This document shows positions 8,308 to 17,482 of a stretch of 64,000 bases of DNA, in pieces. Each line of letters opens with the position of its first letter. Position 1 is the first letter of the stretch. The translations under genes and the position numbers were made by a program. The DNA comes from Leptolyngbya sp. FACHB-261 (lineage in GTDB: Bacteria > Cyanobacteriota > Cyanobacteriia > FACHB-261). Where the stretch lies: NCBI RefSeq assembly GCF_014696065.1, contig NZ_JACJPL010000018.1:495907-559906 (forward strand). Direction: 5' to 3'. Below the pieces are notes generated by a model, which had not been told where the DNA came from, searched no databases, and worked only from the letters and a program-made list of their open reading frames with translations.

Positions 8308-9324
8308 ATGACCACTAAGCCGGACCGCGTAGTGTTGATCGGAGTCGCAGGGGACTCTGGCTGCGGTAAATCCACTTTCCTGCGCCGCCTGACCGACCTG
8401 TTCGGCGAGGAATTCATGACCGTGATTTGCCTCGACGACTACCATAGCCTCGACCGTAAGCAGCGCAAGGAAACAGGCATTACCGCCCTCAACCCCAAAG
8501 CTAACAACTTTGATCTGATGTATGAGCAGATCAAGGCGCTGAAGGAAGGCACTGCCATTGACAAACCAATCTACAACCACGAAACCGGTCTGCTCGATCC
8601 TCCAGAGCGGGTTGAGCCCAACCGTGTTGTGGTTATCGAAGGTTTGCACCCCCTCTACGACGAGCGCGTTCGTTCGCTGCTAGACTTCAGCGTTTACCTG
8701 GATCTGAGCGATGAAGTGAAGGTCGCCTGGAAGATCCAACGGGACATGGCCGAGCGGGGTCACTCCATGGAAGATGTCATGCAGGCGATCAATGCCCGGA
8801 AGCCGGACTTTGATGCCTATATTGACCCCCAGAAGCAACATGCGGATGTGGTCATCCAAATCCTGCCCACCGAGTTGATCAAGAACGACACTGAGCGCAG
8901 AGTGCTTAAGGTTCGCCTGATTCAGCGCGACGGCATTGAAGGCTTTGAACCGGCTTACCTGTTCGATGAGGGCTCCACCATTCACTGGACCCCCTGCGGA
9001 CGCAAGCTCACTTGCTCCTACCCTGGCATCAAGATGTTCTATGGCCCAGATGTCTATCATGGCCAGAGCGTCTCGGTGCTCGAAGTTGATGGTCAGTTCG
9101 ACAAGCTGGAAGAAGTGATCTACCTGGAGAACCACCTCAGCAACCTCTCCACCAAGCACTACGGCGAAATGACTCAACTGCTGCTCAAGCACCCCGGTTA
9201 CCCCGGTTCCAACAACGGCACTGGCCTGTTCCAGGTCATTGTTGGCTTGAAGATGCGCGCGACCTACGAGCGCCTGATCGCTCCCGCCGAAGCTACCTCG
9301 CAACTCACGTCCGCCCGCGCTTAA
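8308..9324 (+). CDS. prk: Phosphoribulokinase
   Basis: PRK phosphorylates ribulose 5-phosphate to ribulose 1,5-bisphosphate with ATP, supplying RuBisCO. From ATG 8308 (MTTKPDRVVLIGVAGDSG) the protein has 338 residues, the normal cyanobacterial length, with a GAGGGA ribosome site upstream; an ATG at 8278 is less likely. The P-loop is GDSGCGKS. Its cysteine and the one in VICLDDYH are the redox pair used by thioredoxin and by the CP12-GAPDH complex. The C-terminal pair in TPCGRKLTC is also present. YNHETG and VIEGLHPLYDERV are family motifs. It is divergent from petH, which supplies the NADPH used in the same cycle. Confidence 0.98.
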   Translation: MTTKPDRVVLIGVAGDSGCGKSTFLRRLTDLFGEEFMTVICLDDYHSLDRKQRKETGITALNPKANNFDLMYEQIKALKEGTAIDKPIYNHETGLLDPPERVEPNRVVVIEGLHPLYDERVRSLLDFSVYLDLSDEVKVAWKIQRDMAERGHSMEDVMQAINARKPDFDAYIDPQKQHADVVIQILPTELIKNDTERRVLKVRLIQRDGIEGFEPAYLFDEGSTIHWTPCGRKLTCSYPGIKMFYGPDVYHGQSVSVLEVDGQFDKLEEVIYLENHLSNLSTKHYGEMTQLLLKHPGYPGSNNGTGLFQVIVGLKMRATYERLIAPAEATSQLTSARA

Positions 9325-9374
9325 TTGCTTAATGGCATTGAGCCGTGACCCATGAGTTACGACCAATCTGAAAT

Positions 9375-9407
9375 GATAAGGGTGGACCGAAGGGTCTGCC
9401 CTTTATC
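9375..9407 (+). terminator. prk terminator
   Basis: GATAAGGG...GGACC pairs with GGTC...CCCTTTATC around a GAAG-type loop, with one small bulge. A T-rich stretch (GTTTGTTCTTGTT) follows. It lies about 50 bases after the prk stop. Confidence 0.75.
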
Positions 9408-9506
9408 GTTTGTTCTTGTTCGTTTGCTTGGCCTCGTTTGTTCTGGTTCGTTTGTTTTGGCTCGTTTGCTGGGTTTAGCTTGTTTTGGCTAGCTTATTTT
9501 GGCTGG
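9406..9506 (+). repeat. Degenerate short tandem repeat
   Basis: About seven imperfect units of 13-15 bases follow a consensus near TCGTTTGTTCTGGCT, drifting to AGCTTATTTTGGCT at the end. The strand is G/T-rich and non-coding. It sits between the prk terminator and proA. Confidence 0.6.
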
Positions 9507-9617
9507 CGGGTTCTCACTGTAGCTTCAGGTCTTAACTATTCGGTCACCCTGCTGCTTAGAGAAATCCAGCACAGAAATACGCCACAATAGATCCTCTAAA
9601 ATCCTCGCGCTCAGATT

Positions 9618-10946
9618 ATGACGCTCTCAACCCCTGCCTCCCGTTCTCTACTGGAGACTGCTCGCTCGGTTCGGTCTGCCGCTTCCGATTTGAGCACGTT
9701 GCCTATAGAGAGCCGCAACCAGGCTTTAGACCGCATTGCCCAGGCACTAGAGGCATCAGCCGATGCGATTCTGGCGGCTAATGCTGCTGACCTCAAAGCC
9801 GCAACCCCTTTGGTGGAGAGCGGTGAGATGAGCCGGGCGCTCTACGGACGGTTGAAGCTGGATCCTGGCAAGCTAGCGGGGATGATTGCTGGGGTGCGAG
9901 ATGTGACCAAGCTGGCGGACCCTATAGGGCAAGTGCAGATCCACCGCGAACTAGACACCGGACTGGTGCTCAAGCGGCTGACCGTGCCGCTAGGCGTGGT
10001 GGGCGTAATCTTTGAAGCCAGACCGGATGCCGTGACTCAGATTGCAGCGCTAGCAATTAAATCCGGCAATGGCCTGCTGCTCAAGGGCGGCAAAGAAGCA
10101 GTGCGCTCTTGCGAAGCGATTGTGCAAGTGATTCATCAGGCTCTGGCTGAGTCGCAGGTGCCGGCTGCCGCTGTGCAGTTATTAACCACCCGCGAAGAGA
10201 TTCAAACCCTGCTGAGCCTGGATCAATATGTGGACTTGATTATTCCTCGCGGCTCCAATGCTTTTGTGCGTTACATCCAGAACAATACGCACATTCCGGT
10301 GCTGGGCCATGCTGAAGGTCTGTGCCATCTCTATATAGATGCGCAAGCCAATGTGCAGCAGGCGGTCGAAATTACCGTCGATGCCAAAGTGCAGTACCCG
10401 GCAGCCTGTAATGCCATCGAAACGTTGCTCGTGCATCGGGGCATTGCGCCTGCCTTCTTAGCGCCTGCGGTTGCAGCCTTGCAAGCCCAGAACGTAGAAG
10501 TGCGAGGTTGCGAACAAAGCCGTGCCCTGGTTCCTACGCTACTACCAGCAACTGAAGCAGACTGGGCAACTGAATACTCCGATTTGATTCTGGCGGTGAA
10601 GGTGGTGGATTCGCTAGACGAGGCGATGGAGCATATCAACACCTACGGCTCGCGCCACACCGAAGCGATTGTCACGGAAGACAGCACAGCAGCCCAAACG
10701 TTCCTGGCCCGAATCGATGCGGCGGGAGTATTCCACAATTGCTCGACCCGCTTTGCTGATGGTTTCCGTTATGGCTTTGGTGCTGAAGTCGGCATCAGCA
10801 CCCAGAAATTGCCACCTCGCGGTCCGGTGGGCTTGGAAGGGCTGGTCACTTACCGCTACCAACTGATAGGACAGGGCCACACCGTTGCTCCCTATACTGG
10901 CGGCACTCCCCGCCCGTTCACTCACCGAGACCTACCCCTTGAATAA
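9618..10946 (+). CDS. proA: Gamma-glutamyl phosphate reductase (proline synthesis)
   Basis: ProA reduces gamma-glutamyl phosphate to glutamate semialdehyde with NADPH, the second step of proline synthesis. The 442 residues cover the whole aldehyde-dehydrogenase-like fold. [20 protein letters not shown] is the family's cofactor region, and the catalytic cysteine lies in [32 protein letters not shown] and [10 protein letters not shown] are ProA signatures near the C-terminus. The stop codon overlaps the start of folB-rnhA, implying co-transcription and coupled translation. Confidence 0.97.
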   Translation: MTLSTPASRSLLETARSVRSAASDLSTLPIESRNQALDRIAQALEASADAILAANAADLKAATPLVESGEMSRALYGRLKLDPGKLAGMIAGVRDVTKLADPIGQVQIHRELDTGLVLKRLTVPLGVVGVIFEARPDAVTQIAALAIKSGNGLLLKGGKEAVRSCEAIVQVIHQALAESQVPAAAVQLLTTREEIQTLLSLDQYVDLIIPRGSNAFVRYIQNNTHIPVLGHAEGLCHLYIDAQANVQQAVEITVDAKVQYPAACNAIETLLVHRGIAPAFLAPAVAALQAQNVEVRGCEQSRALVPTLLPATEADWATEYSDLILAVKVVDSLDEAMEHINTYGSRHTEAIVTEDSTAAQTFLARIDAAGVFHNCSTRFADGFRYGFGAEVGISTQKLPPRGPVGLEGLVTYRYQLIGQGHTVAPYTGGTPRPFTHRDLPLE

Positions 10947-11946
10947 TCTCGACTGTATTCATCTCACGGGCGTTCGCGGCTACGGCCATATTGGCGCTTT
11001 GCCTGAGGAGCAGGCTTTGGGGCAGTGGTTCCAGGTCGATGCCAGCCTCTGGTTGGATGTGAGCCGCCCTGGTGAAACTGACGCCCTTGATGATGCTCTC
11101 GACTATCGCTACGCAGTCGCAGCCATCCAGGACACCATCGCCACAGCTCGGTTCGCTCTGCTGGAAAAACTCGCCACCGTGCTGGCCCAAAAGCTGCTGG
11201 CCGAGTCACGGGTGCAGCAGGTGCGGGTCAAAGTCACCAAGCTCAACACGCCGATTCCAGGCTTTGCTGGCGAAATTGCCGTGGAGATTGTGCGCGGACG
11301 AGACCCCCTTCCCCAGTCTCTCCCCGGCACGGAGAGGGGAGCCGAAGCGAGCCCTGTCGTCACAAGTCCTGTGGCTAAGGGCAAAGACACTAAGCGTCAG
11401 GAGCCAGACCAGCAGGACTTTAACCCCCCCCCTTCCCTTGCAGGGAAGGGGGCCGGGGGAGATCCCAGCGCCAAAATCGTCAAGGCCATGTATACCGATG
11501 GCGCTTGCTCTGGCAATCCCGGGCCGGGCGGCTGGGGAGTAGTGGTGTATTTCCAGGACGGCAGCAGCCACGAGCTAGGCGGTGCAGCAGCCAACACGAC
11601 TAACAACCGCATGGAGATGCAAGCGGCCATTGCGGCGCTGGAGTTCTTTCAGGCCCATCCTCAGACCGAGCGGATCACCCTCTACACCGACAGCGAGTAT
11701 CTGAGGAACGGCATTACCAAGTGGATTTCTGGCTGGAAAAAGCGCGGCTGGAAGACAGCAGACGGTAAGCCGGTAAAAAACGAAGACCTCTGGCGGCAGC
11801 TAGATTTTCTATACACGCCCAGTGTGGTGAATTGGCAGTATGTGCGGGGGCATGCGGGCGACGTGGGCAACGAACGAGCGGATGCCATTGCGGCAGCGTT
11901 CGCTCAGCAGCGCTCACCGAAACTTACGCAAGTCATCGCCTCCTGA
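10939..11946 (+). CDS. Fusion: dihydroneopterin aldolase (FolB) + ribonuclease HI (RnhA)
   Basis: One uninterrupted frame encodes two complete enzymes. The FolB part (about residues 1-120) makes 6-hydroxymethyl-dihydropterin for folate; it has [20 protein letters not shown] and the lysine-bearing [18 protein letters not shown]. The RNase HI part (about 180-335) cleaves RNA in RNA-DNA hybrids; its acidic residues appear in [35 protein letters not shown] and GNERADA. The linker of about 60 residues is proline/glycine-rich and comes from dispersed-repeat DNA (11302-11350, 11424-11461). TTG 10939 overlaps the proA stop; ATG 10885 is an alternative. RNase H might also start separately at ATG 11488. 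The frame is certain; a single fused polypeptide is inferred. Confidence 0.85.
   Translation: MNNLDCIHLTGVRGYGHIGALPEEQALGQWFQVDASLWLDVSRPGETDALDDALDYRYAVAAIQDTIATARFALLEKLATVLAQKLLAESRVQQVRVKVTKLNTPIPGFAGEIAVEIVRGRDPLPQSLPGTERGAEASPVVTSPVAKGKDTKRQEPDQQDFNPPPSLAGKGAGGDPSAKIVKAMYTDGACSGNPGPGGWGVVVYFQDGSSHELGGAAANTTNNRMEMQAAIAALEFFQAHPQTERITLYTDSEYLRNGITKWISGWKKRGWKTADGKPVKNEDLWRQLDFLYTPSVVNWQYVRGHAGDVGNERADAIAAAFAQQRSPKLTQVIAS
11302..11461 (+). repeat. Two dispersed-repeat units inside a coding region
   Basis: The unit at 11302-11350 (CCCCTTCCCCAGTC ... CGGAGAGGGGAGCCG) and the unit at 11424-11461 (CCCTTCCCTTGCAGGGAAGG, then GGCCGGGGG) are C-run/G-run palindromes of the same general type as 3649-3757 and 4158-4230. 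Both are read through in frame and encode most of the FolB-RNase H linker. Confidence 0.65.
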
Positions 11947-11993
11947 CGGGCTAAAATCCGGAAGAGCGCTCATTCTGTAAGCCAGGTTACAAC

Positions 11994-12266
11994 ATGACCG
12001 ATATCCCCTTGCCGCCTCCGGAGTCGGACAGGCCAGATGAGCTGCGCATTCAGCGCCTTCAGGCTCTGGCGCACAATTTACAACTAGCTGACGAAATTGC
12101 CTCTCAGGGTTACCTGATCACCAGCTCTGAGTTGGCCGACCTCATGGATGTGAACCCCAGCGCCGTCACCAGCCGGGGCGACCAATGGACTTGGCGCAAC
12201 TGGGTAGTGACCCGTGTGCGCCGCGAGGGCAATCAACTGCTCTGGCAACTGGAGCGTACTGCCTAG
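11994..12266 (+). CDS. Small conserved cyanobacterial protein, possible DNA-binding
   Basis: A 90-residue protein. It has a proline-rich start, a helix RIQRLQALAHNLQLADEIAS, a segment YLITSSELADLMDVNPSAVTSRG shaped like a helix-turn-helix, then WTWRNWVVTRVRREGNQLLW. I recall very similar short proteins across cyanobacteria, without assigned function. The HTH-like centre suggests nucleic-acid binding, which is inference only. It follows folB-rnhA by 47 bases on the same strand. Confidence 0.7.
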   Translation: MTDIPLPPPESDRPDELRIQRLQALAHNLQLADEIASQGYLITSSELADLMDVNPSAVTSRGDQWTWRNWVVTRVRREGNQLLWQLERTA

Positions 12267-12331
12267 TCCTTAATTTGGAGCTAGTCCCTATCCGGTACCA
12301 CCGATTCAAGTCTGGCCTGGGTCTGAAAGCG

Positions 12332-13225
12332 CTAGAGCACAAACGACTCGATCGCCGCCGCTACCCCATCTTCCTCAACTCCCGGTGCAACCCAGTCCGC
12401 AAACGCCTGAACTTCTAGCGGTGCTTCGCCCATAGCGACGCCGATACCCGCGTATTGCAGCATCTCGACATCGTTAAAGTTGTCGCCAATCGCCATCACC
12501 TGATCGGCGCGCAAACCCAGTACGTCTTCGGCCAGCGCTTTGACGGCAGTCCCTTTGTTCACCAGAGGATTGGCTGCTTCAAAGAAGGTGGCCACCGACT
12601 TGGTGAGGTAGAGTTCGGCGGGGGTATAGCGCTGTTGCAATGCCGAGAGTAGTTCGCTGATCAGGGGAACGTTGTCGCTGAGGGCGAGAACTTTGGTCGG
12701 TTCGGTTTTGAGGTCTTGAGTTAGAGCCCGGCGCAGATCGCCCACGATGATCGGCGTAACGCCTGAGCGCTCAGCATAAAGGGCACTGGCCGGGGTTAGC
12801 TCGCGAATGTAGAGCTGATCGTTGATGTAGAGATGGACCGACAGCTCAGCTCTAAATGGGGAAGCATCGAAGTGATCGAGCAACGCTAGAGTTCGCTCCA
12901 TTGGTACGGTCCAGTGGCGATAAATTTTGTTGGTGACTGGATCTTGGATCAAAGCTCCCTGGTAGGCCATCAGGGGCAAATCACAGTTCAGCTCACGGTG
13001 GAAGCGAACTGCCGAGTGGTACATCCGACCAGTGGCAATGGCAACAAGTACACCTTTAGCTTGAGCTGCTTGGACCGCTTGTTTGACCGGCTCTCGAATC
13101 TGGTTAGAAACACCAGCGATCGTGCCATCAATATCGAGGACCAAGAGGCGAATATCAGAGGTCGGAGGCTCCTCGACCGCTAGTTGGGGAAGCAGCGAGT
13201 AGCCTTCTGGAGAAGTCAGGGTCAT
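12332..13225 (-). CDS. Cof-type HAD-IIB family phosphatase
   Basis: From ATG 13225 (MTLTSPEGYSLLPQL) there are 297 residues; a longer frame to 13303 has no family support. HAD motif I is LLVLDIDGTIAG with the nucleophilic aspartate, motif II is VAIATGRMYHS, and motif IV is VMAIGDNFNDVEML. An IIB cap lies between motifs II and III. These enzymes remove phosphate from sugar phosphates or related small molecules; the substrate cannot be read from sequence. Confidence 0.93.
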   Translation of the reverse strand: MTLTSPEGYSLLPQLAVEEPPTSDIRLLVLDIDGTIAGVSNQIREPVKQAVQAAQAKGVLVAIATGRMYHSAVRFHRELNCDLPLMAYQGALIQDPVTNKIYRHWTVPMERTLALLDHFDASPFRAELSVHLYINDQLYIRELTPASALYAERSGVTPIIVGDLRRALTQDLKTEPTKVLALSDNVPLISELLSALQQRYTPAELYLTKSVATFFEAANPLVNKGTAVKALAEDVLGLRADQVMAIGDNFNDVEMLQYAGIGVAMGEAPLEVQAFADWVAPGVEEDGVAAAIESFVL

Positions 13226-13288
13226 GGCAAATTGCTGGATGGTCCATCCCCTAGAGTCTAAAAGATTCCAACACCGGTAGATGACCAA

Positions 13289-13313
13289 TAAAAACCGCTC
13301 CAAAGCGGAGCGG
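13289..13313 (-). terminator. Minus-strand terminator
   Basis: CCGCTCC/GGAGCGG forms a 7-bp stem with a 5-nt loop. On the minus strand it is followed by a run of T. It would end a leftward transcript from the small gene at 13510-13800, which supports that frame being expressed. It lies just upstream of the HAD gene. Confidence 0.7.
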
Positions 13314-13461
13314 AGTCCGTAAGCATAGCACTGAACTAATCACCTACACTAGCGCTCCTTTTACAGCACTAACCGTTCATAGCGAACCGAAATCTAAGCT
13401 GGAGCAGCTAACTCCTCCTTTGGTAATAGAGGTTGGCGCTAGCTTTCACCTCAGCTCTGAG

Positions 13462-13503
13462 TTATCAAATTTGAATTACCAAATTTGAATTACCAAATTT
13501 GAA
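13462..13503. repeat. Three 14-bp tandem repeats
   Basis: The unit TTACCAAATTTGAA occurs three times head to tail, the first copy with one change (TTATCAAATTTGAA). Each unit contains the palindrome AAATTT. Confidence 0.9.
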
Positions 13504-13509
13504 TCAAGT

Positions 13510-13800
13510 TCAGGGAGGGCTGGATTTGAAGAGAATGCTAAAGCCAGCCGTCTCAATGCTCAAGCTGAAATCCAAATGCTGGAACGGGAGAACTGGCCCC
13601 AGGCGCAGCTCTCGGCTGAACTCGATCAACCGCGTCATCAGCCGCGTTAAATTAACGCCTCGGATCAAAATACTACTAACCGCTTGATCGTCCTCAATGC
13701 TGCTGATTCGGTTTGCACCAAATTCGCCATCGAGGTCTGCTAGCAGGTGAGCAAGAACGGCATCATCACCCGTGATCGTGATCAACTCATCAGTTGCCAT
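13510..13800 (-). CDS. Possible small protein of unknown function
   Basis: A 96-residue frame from ATG 13800 ([20 protein letters not shown]). The N-terminal half ([41 protein letters not shown]) has a natural-looking alternation of hydrophobic and charged residues. A good minus-strand terminator lies about 200 bases downstream. I recognise no family, and the opposite strand also has a short open frame. It is moderately likely to be real. Confidence 0.4.
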   Translation of the reverse strand: MATDELITITGDDAVLAHLLADLDGEFGANRISSIEDDQAVSSILIRGVNLTRLMTRLIEFSRELRLGPVLPFQHLDFSLSIETAGFSILFKSSPP

Positions 13801-14061
13801 GCCTTGCATCATACGGCAAATAGACCAGCAAACAGGCCAGCAAACAGAAAGGCTAAGCCTTGGTTAGGCCCTGCCAGGCTGCTCTATTGGCATTCTCTGA
13901 CAATTGCCCCCAGGATTGGCAGGACAGGTGCAGGGCAGGTACAAGACACTGCCCTACAGCAGCCATCATTTTGGTACTTAGCAACCCTGGTTCTGAGCCC
14001 GTGGGTCTGCGGAGTAGAACAAAATTGGCAGCAAAACTCACCAGCAAAGTCAGGAGTGCAG

Positions 14062-14517
14062 ATGGGCTTTAGTCGATGGATTCAGCTATTAACCGTCGTG
14101 CCAAGTCTGGTACCAGCAGTTCTAATCCAGCCCCCAATTCGCAACCTGCTTGCTGTTAGCTTGGGTGCCATTGGCGGAGCCCTGAGCCGCTACTATCTCG
14201 GTCTATGGTTTACCAAACATTTTGGTCTTGCCTTTCCCTACGGCACCTTCGTAATCAATCTCAGCGGCTGTCTGCTCATGGGCTTTTTTTCCACATTGTC
14301 TGTAGAGCGAGCTGCGCTGGTTTCACCCGAAGTTCGCTTGTTAATCGCAGTCGGATTTTTGGGCTCTTACACGACTTTTTCAACCTACGGTTTAGACACA
14401 GCTAACCTCATACGCAGCAGCAGTTGGAGTGTGACCTTGTTCTATTGGGCAGGTAGTGCAATTTTAGGCGTGCTCAGTCTCGAACTAGGTCGCCTGCTAG
14501 CCGGAAAGTTGCTCTAG
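14062..14517 (+). CDS. crcB: CrcB/Fluc fluoride channel
   Basis: From ATG 14062, preceded by CAGGAG, this encodes 151 residues. Four hydrophobic segments are visible. The family motifs are [31 protein letters not shown] (with the conserved asparagine of the fluoride path) and [12 protein letters not shown] (phenylalanine/threonine selectivity segment). Fluc proteins export fluoride as antiparallel dimers. A longer frame from 13747 adds about 105 residues of low-complexity sequence that do not belong to the family. No fluoride riboswitch was recognised upstream. Confidence 0.93.
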   Translation: MGFSRWIQLLTVVPSLVPAVLIQPPIRNLLAVSLGAIGGALSRYYLGLWFTKHFGLAFPYGTFVINLSGCLLMGFFSTLSVERAALVSPEVRLLIAVGFLGSYTTFSTYGLDTANLIRSSSWSVTLFYWAGSAILGVLSLELGRLLAGKLL

Positions 14518-14587
14518 TAATCTCACCCTCTCAAACTGAATTTAAGCTGAATTATGCAGTGCAAGTTAGAACCTGCTAAGCCGATTT

Positions 14588-16915
14588 TTGCCCGTTTCAG
14601 CTACCCTAAAGAGGCAGGTTGCCCCCTTGCCCTTTGTGCTGACAACTGAGCCTTTTTTCAGCGCTCCTCTAGAGCCTAAACTTCAAGCCATTCGTAACCG
14701 CTTACGTCCGGGTCAGCAGGTGATTGCAGACTGGCAAGCTGGGCCTTTGGCTGTTTCAGCGGTGCCCGGAGCAGGCAAATCTACTGGCATGGCCGGAGCG
14801 GCGGCGCTGGTGATTGCTCGTCATCAGTTGAACCGGCGGCGACAGTTAGTCGTAGTCACCTTCACGCGCTCAGCCGTAGCTAGCATTCGGGCCAAAATTC
14901 GTAGCCATTTACGCGAGCTAGGGCTGCCTCAAGGTAGCTTTCTAGTAAATACGCTGCACGGCCTAGCCCTGAATATCGCCGGTAGCCAGCCGGAACTGTC
15001 AGGTGTGCGCGCTGACCTGAAGGCAGTGCTCCAACCCAGCCAGAAGGCCCGCTTTCTGCGCCAGGCAGTGGACCAGTGGATCGCCGAAAATCCCCAGCCC
15101 TTCCAGCTTTTGATCGAGGGCCGCGCCTTCGATGGCGAAGAAACCGAGCGGCAACGGCGGCAATTCATTCTGCGGAGCGAAATCCTGCCCGCCCTAGCGC
15201 AGGAGGTGGTGCAGGAAGCCCGCAGTTCCGGCCTGAGTCCTAACCAAGTGCGTGAGATCTCTCGTCAGGTTTCTGAGGAAGTAGAGTTTTCGGTGTTGGG
15301 AGTGGCAGCAGGGCTGTACGAACGCTACGAGCGCATTTTGCGAGCAGCCAATGCCATCGATTACGACGACATGATTTTGGGTGCGCTGCGGGTGCTGGAG
15401 GATCCAGTGGCGCGGCAGATCTGGCAAGAACGGGTGTTTGCCGTTTTTGAGGATGAAGCCCAAGACTCCTCACCGCTACAAACCCGCCTGCTGGAAATCT
15501 TGAGTCAGAGCGAGACAGACGGCAGCAATCTGGTGCGGGTGGGCGACCCAAATCAGGCAATTAACTCCACTTTTACACCCGCAGATCCCCGGTTCTTCAA
15601 CGATTTTTGCGACCAGTGCGGCAGCTCAGAGCGCTTAGCCATCCTGGATCAAGCCGGACGCAGCAGTCGCATCATTATCGACGCGGCCAATTTTGTCTTG
15701 AATTGGGTCAATCAGTCTTCGTTGGTGGGGCGTGAGCGGGCCTTCCGTCCCCAGCAGATCCAATCCGTCGATGCCGGTGACCCGCAAGCCGATGCCAACC
15801 CAGCCCCCGAAGGCCGAGGCCTAGAGTTACTGGCCCCACGCGACATTTACCACAGTGCCCAACTGTTGGGTGCTCGGGCACTGGAATTGCTGAAGGCCAA
15901 CCCGGACCGCACCGCCGCCGTACTAGTGCGCCAACACAACCAGAGCCGCTTTCTGTGCGAGCAGTTGCAGTTCTTGCAAAAGGACCACGGTATTGTCGTC
16001 TATGACACCGAGCAGCGGGAGCGGCGTTCGCGCGTTCCAGCGCAGATGCTAGCGCTGTTGCAGTTCATCAATCGCCCTCACTCGCCCGACAATCTCAAAA
16101 ACGCGCTGAGTGTGTTGCTAGAGCGGCAGCTGATTCCCAGTCAAGATCTCAATGCCCTAGCAGTTGACCCTGAGCGCTTTCTCTATCCGGGGCCTCTAGA
16201 CCCTGCCCTCTCGGCAACCCAAGCTCAAATTCGACGCAAGTGTGCAGGGTTGCTGCGGGCACGCCTAGAGTTGCCACTGTTCAACTTGATTCCTTTTGTG
16301 GCGCTGGCACTAGGCTACGATGCCTCGGAGTTGGCTACTGCCGACAAGCTGACCGAGCGCATTGTGCAGCAGGTCTACAGCCAGGGTGCTCATCCCAGTC
16401 TCAACGCTGTGCTTGGCGTGCTCAACGACATTGTGTTGTCGGAAAACTTTGAGGCGGTGGAGGTGGAAGACCCGGAGGTGCGCTACATTCGCCCCGGCCA
16501 ACTCACCGTGATCACTATGCACAAGGCCAAGGGACTGGACTGGGATTACGTTTTCATTCCGTTCCTGCATGAGCGCCTGATTCCCGGTCAGCCTTACGTG
16601 CCCGCCAGTGCTCAATTCTTGGGGGACTTTACCTTGCCAGAAGTGGCCCGAGCACAGATTCGGGCTTATGTGCATGGCGATGAGGTTCCCTCAGTGGGTG
16701 AAGCTTGGCGACGGGCCGGTGAGCTGAAGGCCGCCGAGGAGTTTCGCTTGCTCTACGTAGCCATGACGCGGGCCAAGCGCCTGCTGTGGATGTCAGCTGA
16801 GAAAAGTACGCCGTTCTCCTGGAACAACCTGGAGATGATGCAAGACACCGCCAAAGCCTGCCCAATTCTCAAGCCCCTAGCTCAGCGCTTTCCTAGCAGT
16901 TTGGTTCCTTGCTAG
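14588..16915 (+). CDS. UvrD/Rep-type superfamily 1 DNA helicase
   Basis: A protein of about 775 residues. SF1A motifs appear in order: motif I AVPGAGKSTGMAG (about residue 62), motif Ia VVVTFTRSAVASIRAKI, motif II VFAVFEDEAQDSS, motif III LVRVGDPNQAINSTF, motif V ITMHKAKGLDWDYVFIPF and motif VI RLLYVAMTRAKRLLW. It is expected to unwind DNA 3' to 5' with ATP, in repair or replication restart. The first A-helix glutamine (Q motif) region is atypical. The start codon is probably TTG 14588; no ATG is available before the P-loop. It lies 70 bases downstream of crcB. Confidence 0.93.
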   Translation: MPVSATLKRQVAPLPFVLTTEPFFSAPLEPKLQAIRNRLRPGQQVIADWQAGPLAVSAVPGAGKSTGMAGAAALVIARHQLNRRRQLVVVTFTRSAVASIRAKIRSHLRELGLPQGSFLVNTLHGLALNIAGSQPELSGVRADLKAVLQPSQKARFLRQAVDQWIAENPQPFQLLIEGRAFDGEETERQRRQFILRSEILPALAQEVVQEARSSGLSPNQVREISRQVSEEVEFSVLGVAAGLYERYERILRAANAIDYDDMILGALRVLEDPVARQIWQERVFAVFEDEAQDSSPLQTRLLEILSQSETDGSNLVRVGDPNQAINSTFTPADPRFFNDFCDQCGSSERLAILDQAGRSSRIIIDAANFVLNWVNQSSLVGRERAFRPQQIQSVDAGDPQADANPAPEGRGLELLAPRDIYHSAQLLGARALELLKANPDRTAAVLVRQHNQSRFLCEQLQFLQKDHGIVVYDTEQRERRSRVPAQMLALLQFINRPHSPDNLKNALSVLLERQLIPSQDLNALAVDPERFLYPGPLDPALSATQAQIRRKCAGLLRARLELPLFNLIPFVALALGYDASELATADKLTERIVQQVYSQGAHPSLNAVLGVLNDIVLSENFEAVEVEDPEVRYIRPGQLTVITMHKAKGLDWDYVFIPFLHERLIPGQPYVPASAQFLGDFTLPEVARAQIRAYVHGDEVPSVGEAWRRAGELKAAEEFRLLYVAMTRAKRLLWMSAEKSTPFSWNNLEMMQDTAKACPILKPLAQRFPSSLVPC

Positions 16916-17047
16916 GAGGTCTTCCAGACTGAAGTTGCTTAAGTGGCCACTTACTTGAATGATCTTGCCTGGTTTCAACTTTTAGTCGAGCCAATAATAT
17001 AAGTGAGCGGGGGCCGGGCGCCATTTAAGCAATTGAGGGAAAGCACG

Positions 17048-17242
17048 ATGGATGACTCTACTTACGCAATTTTTCTGGGCTTTGGTTTGCTTTGGGTCGT
17101 GATGGCGGGAATTGCTTTTATTGCCTTGCTGAAAGCAGATGGACAAAAGCTACAATTCGGTCCCAATGGACTGATTGTTGCGATTCCGATTGTGTTGGTC
17201 ATTGCAGTTGCTTTAATTTTTGGGGTCATAGCAGGCACCTAA
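17048..17242 (+). CDS. Small two-helix membrane protein, function unknown
   Basis: From ATG 17048, after a GAGGG ribosome site, this encodes 64 residues. Two membrane segments (AIFLGFGLLWVVMAGIAFIA and LIVAIPIVLVIAVALIFGVI) flank a short polar loop KADGQKLQFGPNG. I do not recognise a named family. A frame extending upstream to 17003 lacks a ribosome site. Confidence 0.65.
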   Translation: MDDSTYAIFLGFGLLWVVMAGIAFIALLKADGQKLQFGPNGLIVAIPIVLVIAVALIFGVIAGT

Positions 17243-17482
17243 ACCTTGCGAAATTAGTTCCAGGGCTTACTGCGATATTTGGCTCATTACTGCACTAATT
17301 TTTGCAAGCCACTGAGTTTTGCAAGCCAGGCTTATTCACCTCAAAAGCATGACTAAAAGCATCGCTATGGGCTAGTGTCCCAGCAGGTTTGCAATGCTCG
17401 TCTAACCAGCCCAATAGCCTGGTAGCCAGTCAGCTAGTTGAGGCACACTGGGTGGCAGCTCTTTCGCGCAGGTTCGGAGCAC

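Noticed and set aside
8680..9366. 228-residue frame antisense to prk
   Set aside because: Shadow of the certain prk gene; no ribosome site or family features.
13747..14061. N-terminal extension of the crcB frame by 105 residues
   Set aside because: Low-complexity sequence not found in Fluc channels. The ATG at 14062 has a good ribosome site and family length.
13820..14061. Possible fluoride riboswitch upstream of crcB
   Set aside because: I looked for the crcB-motif consensus and did not find it.
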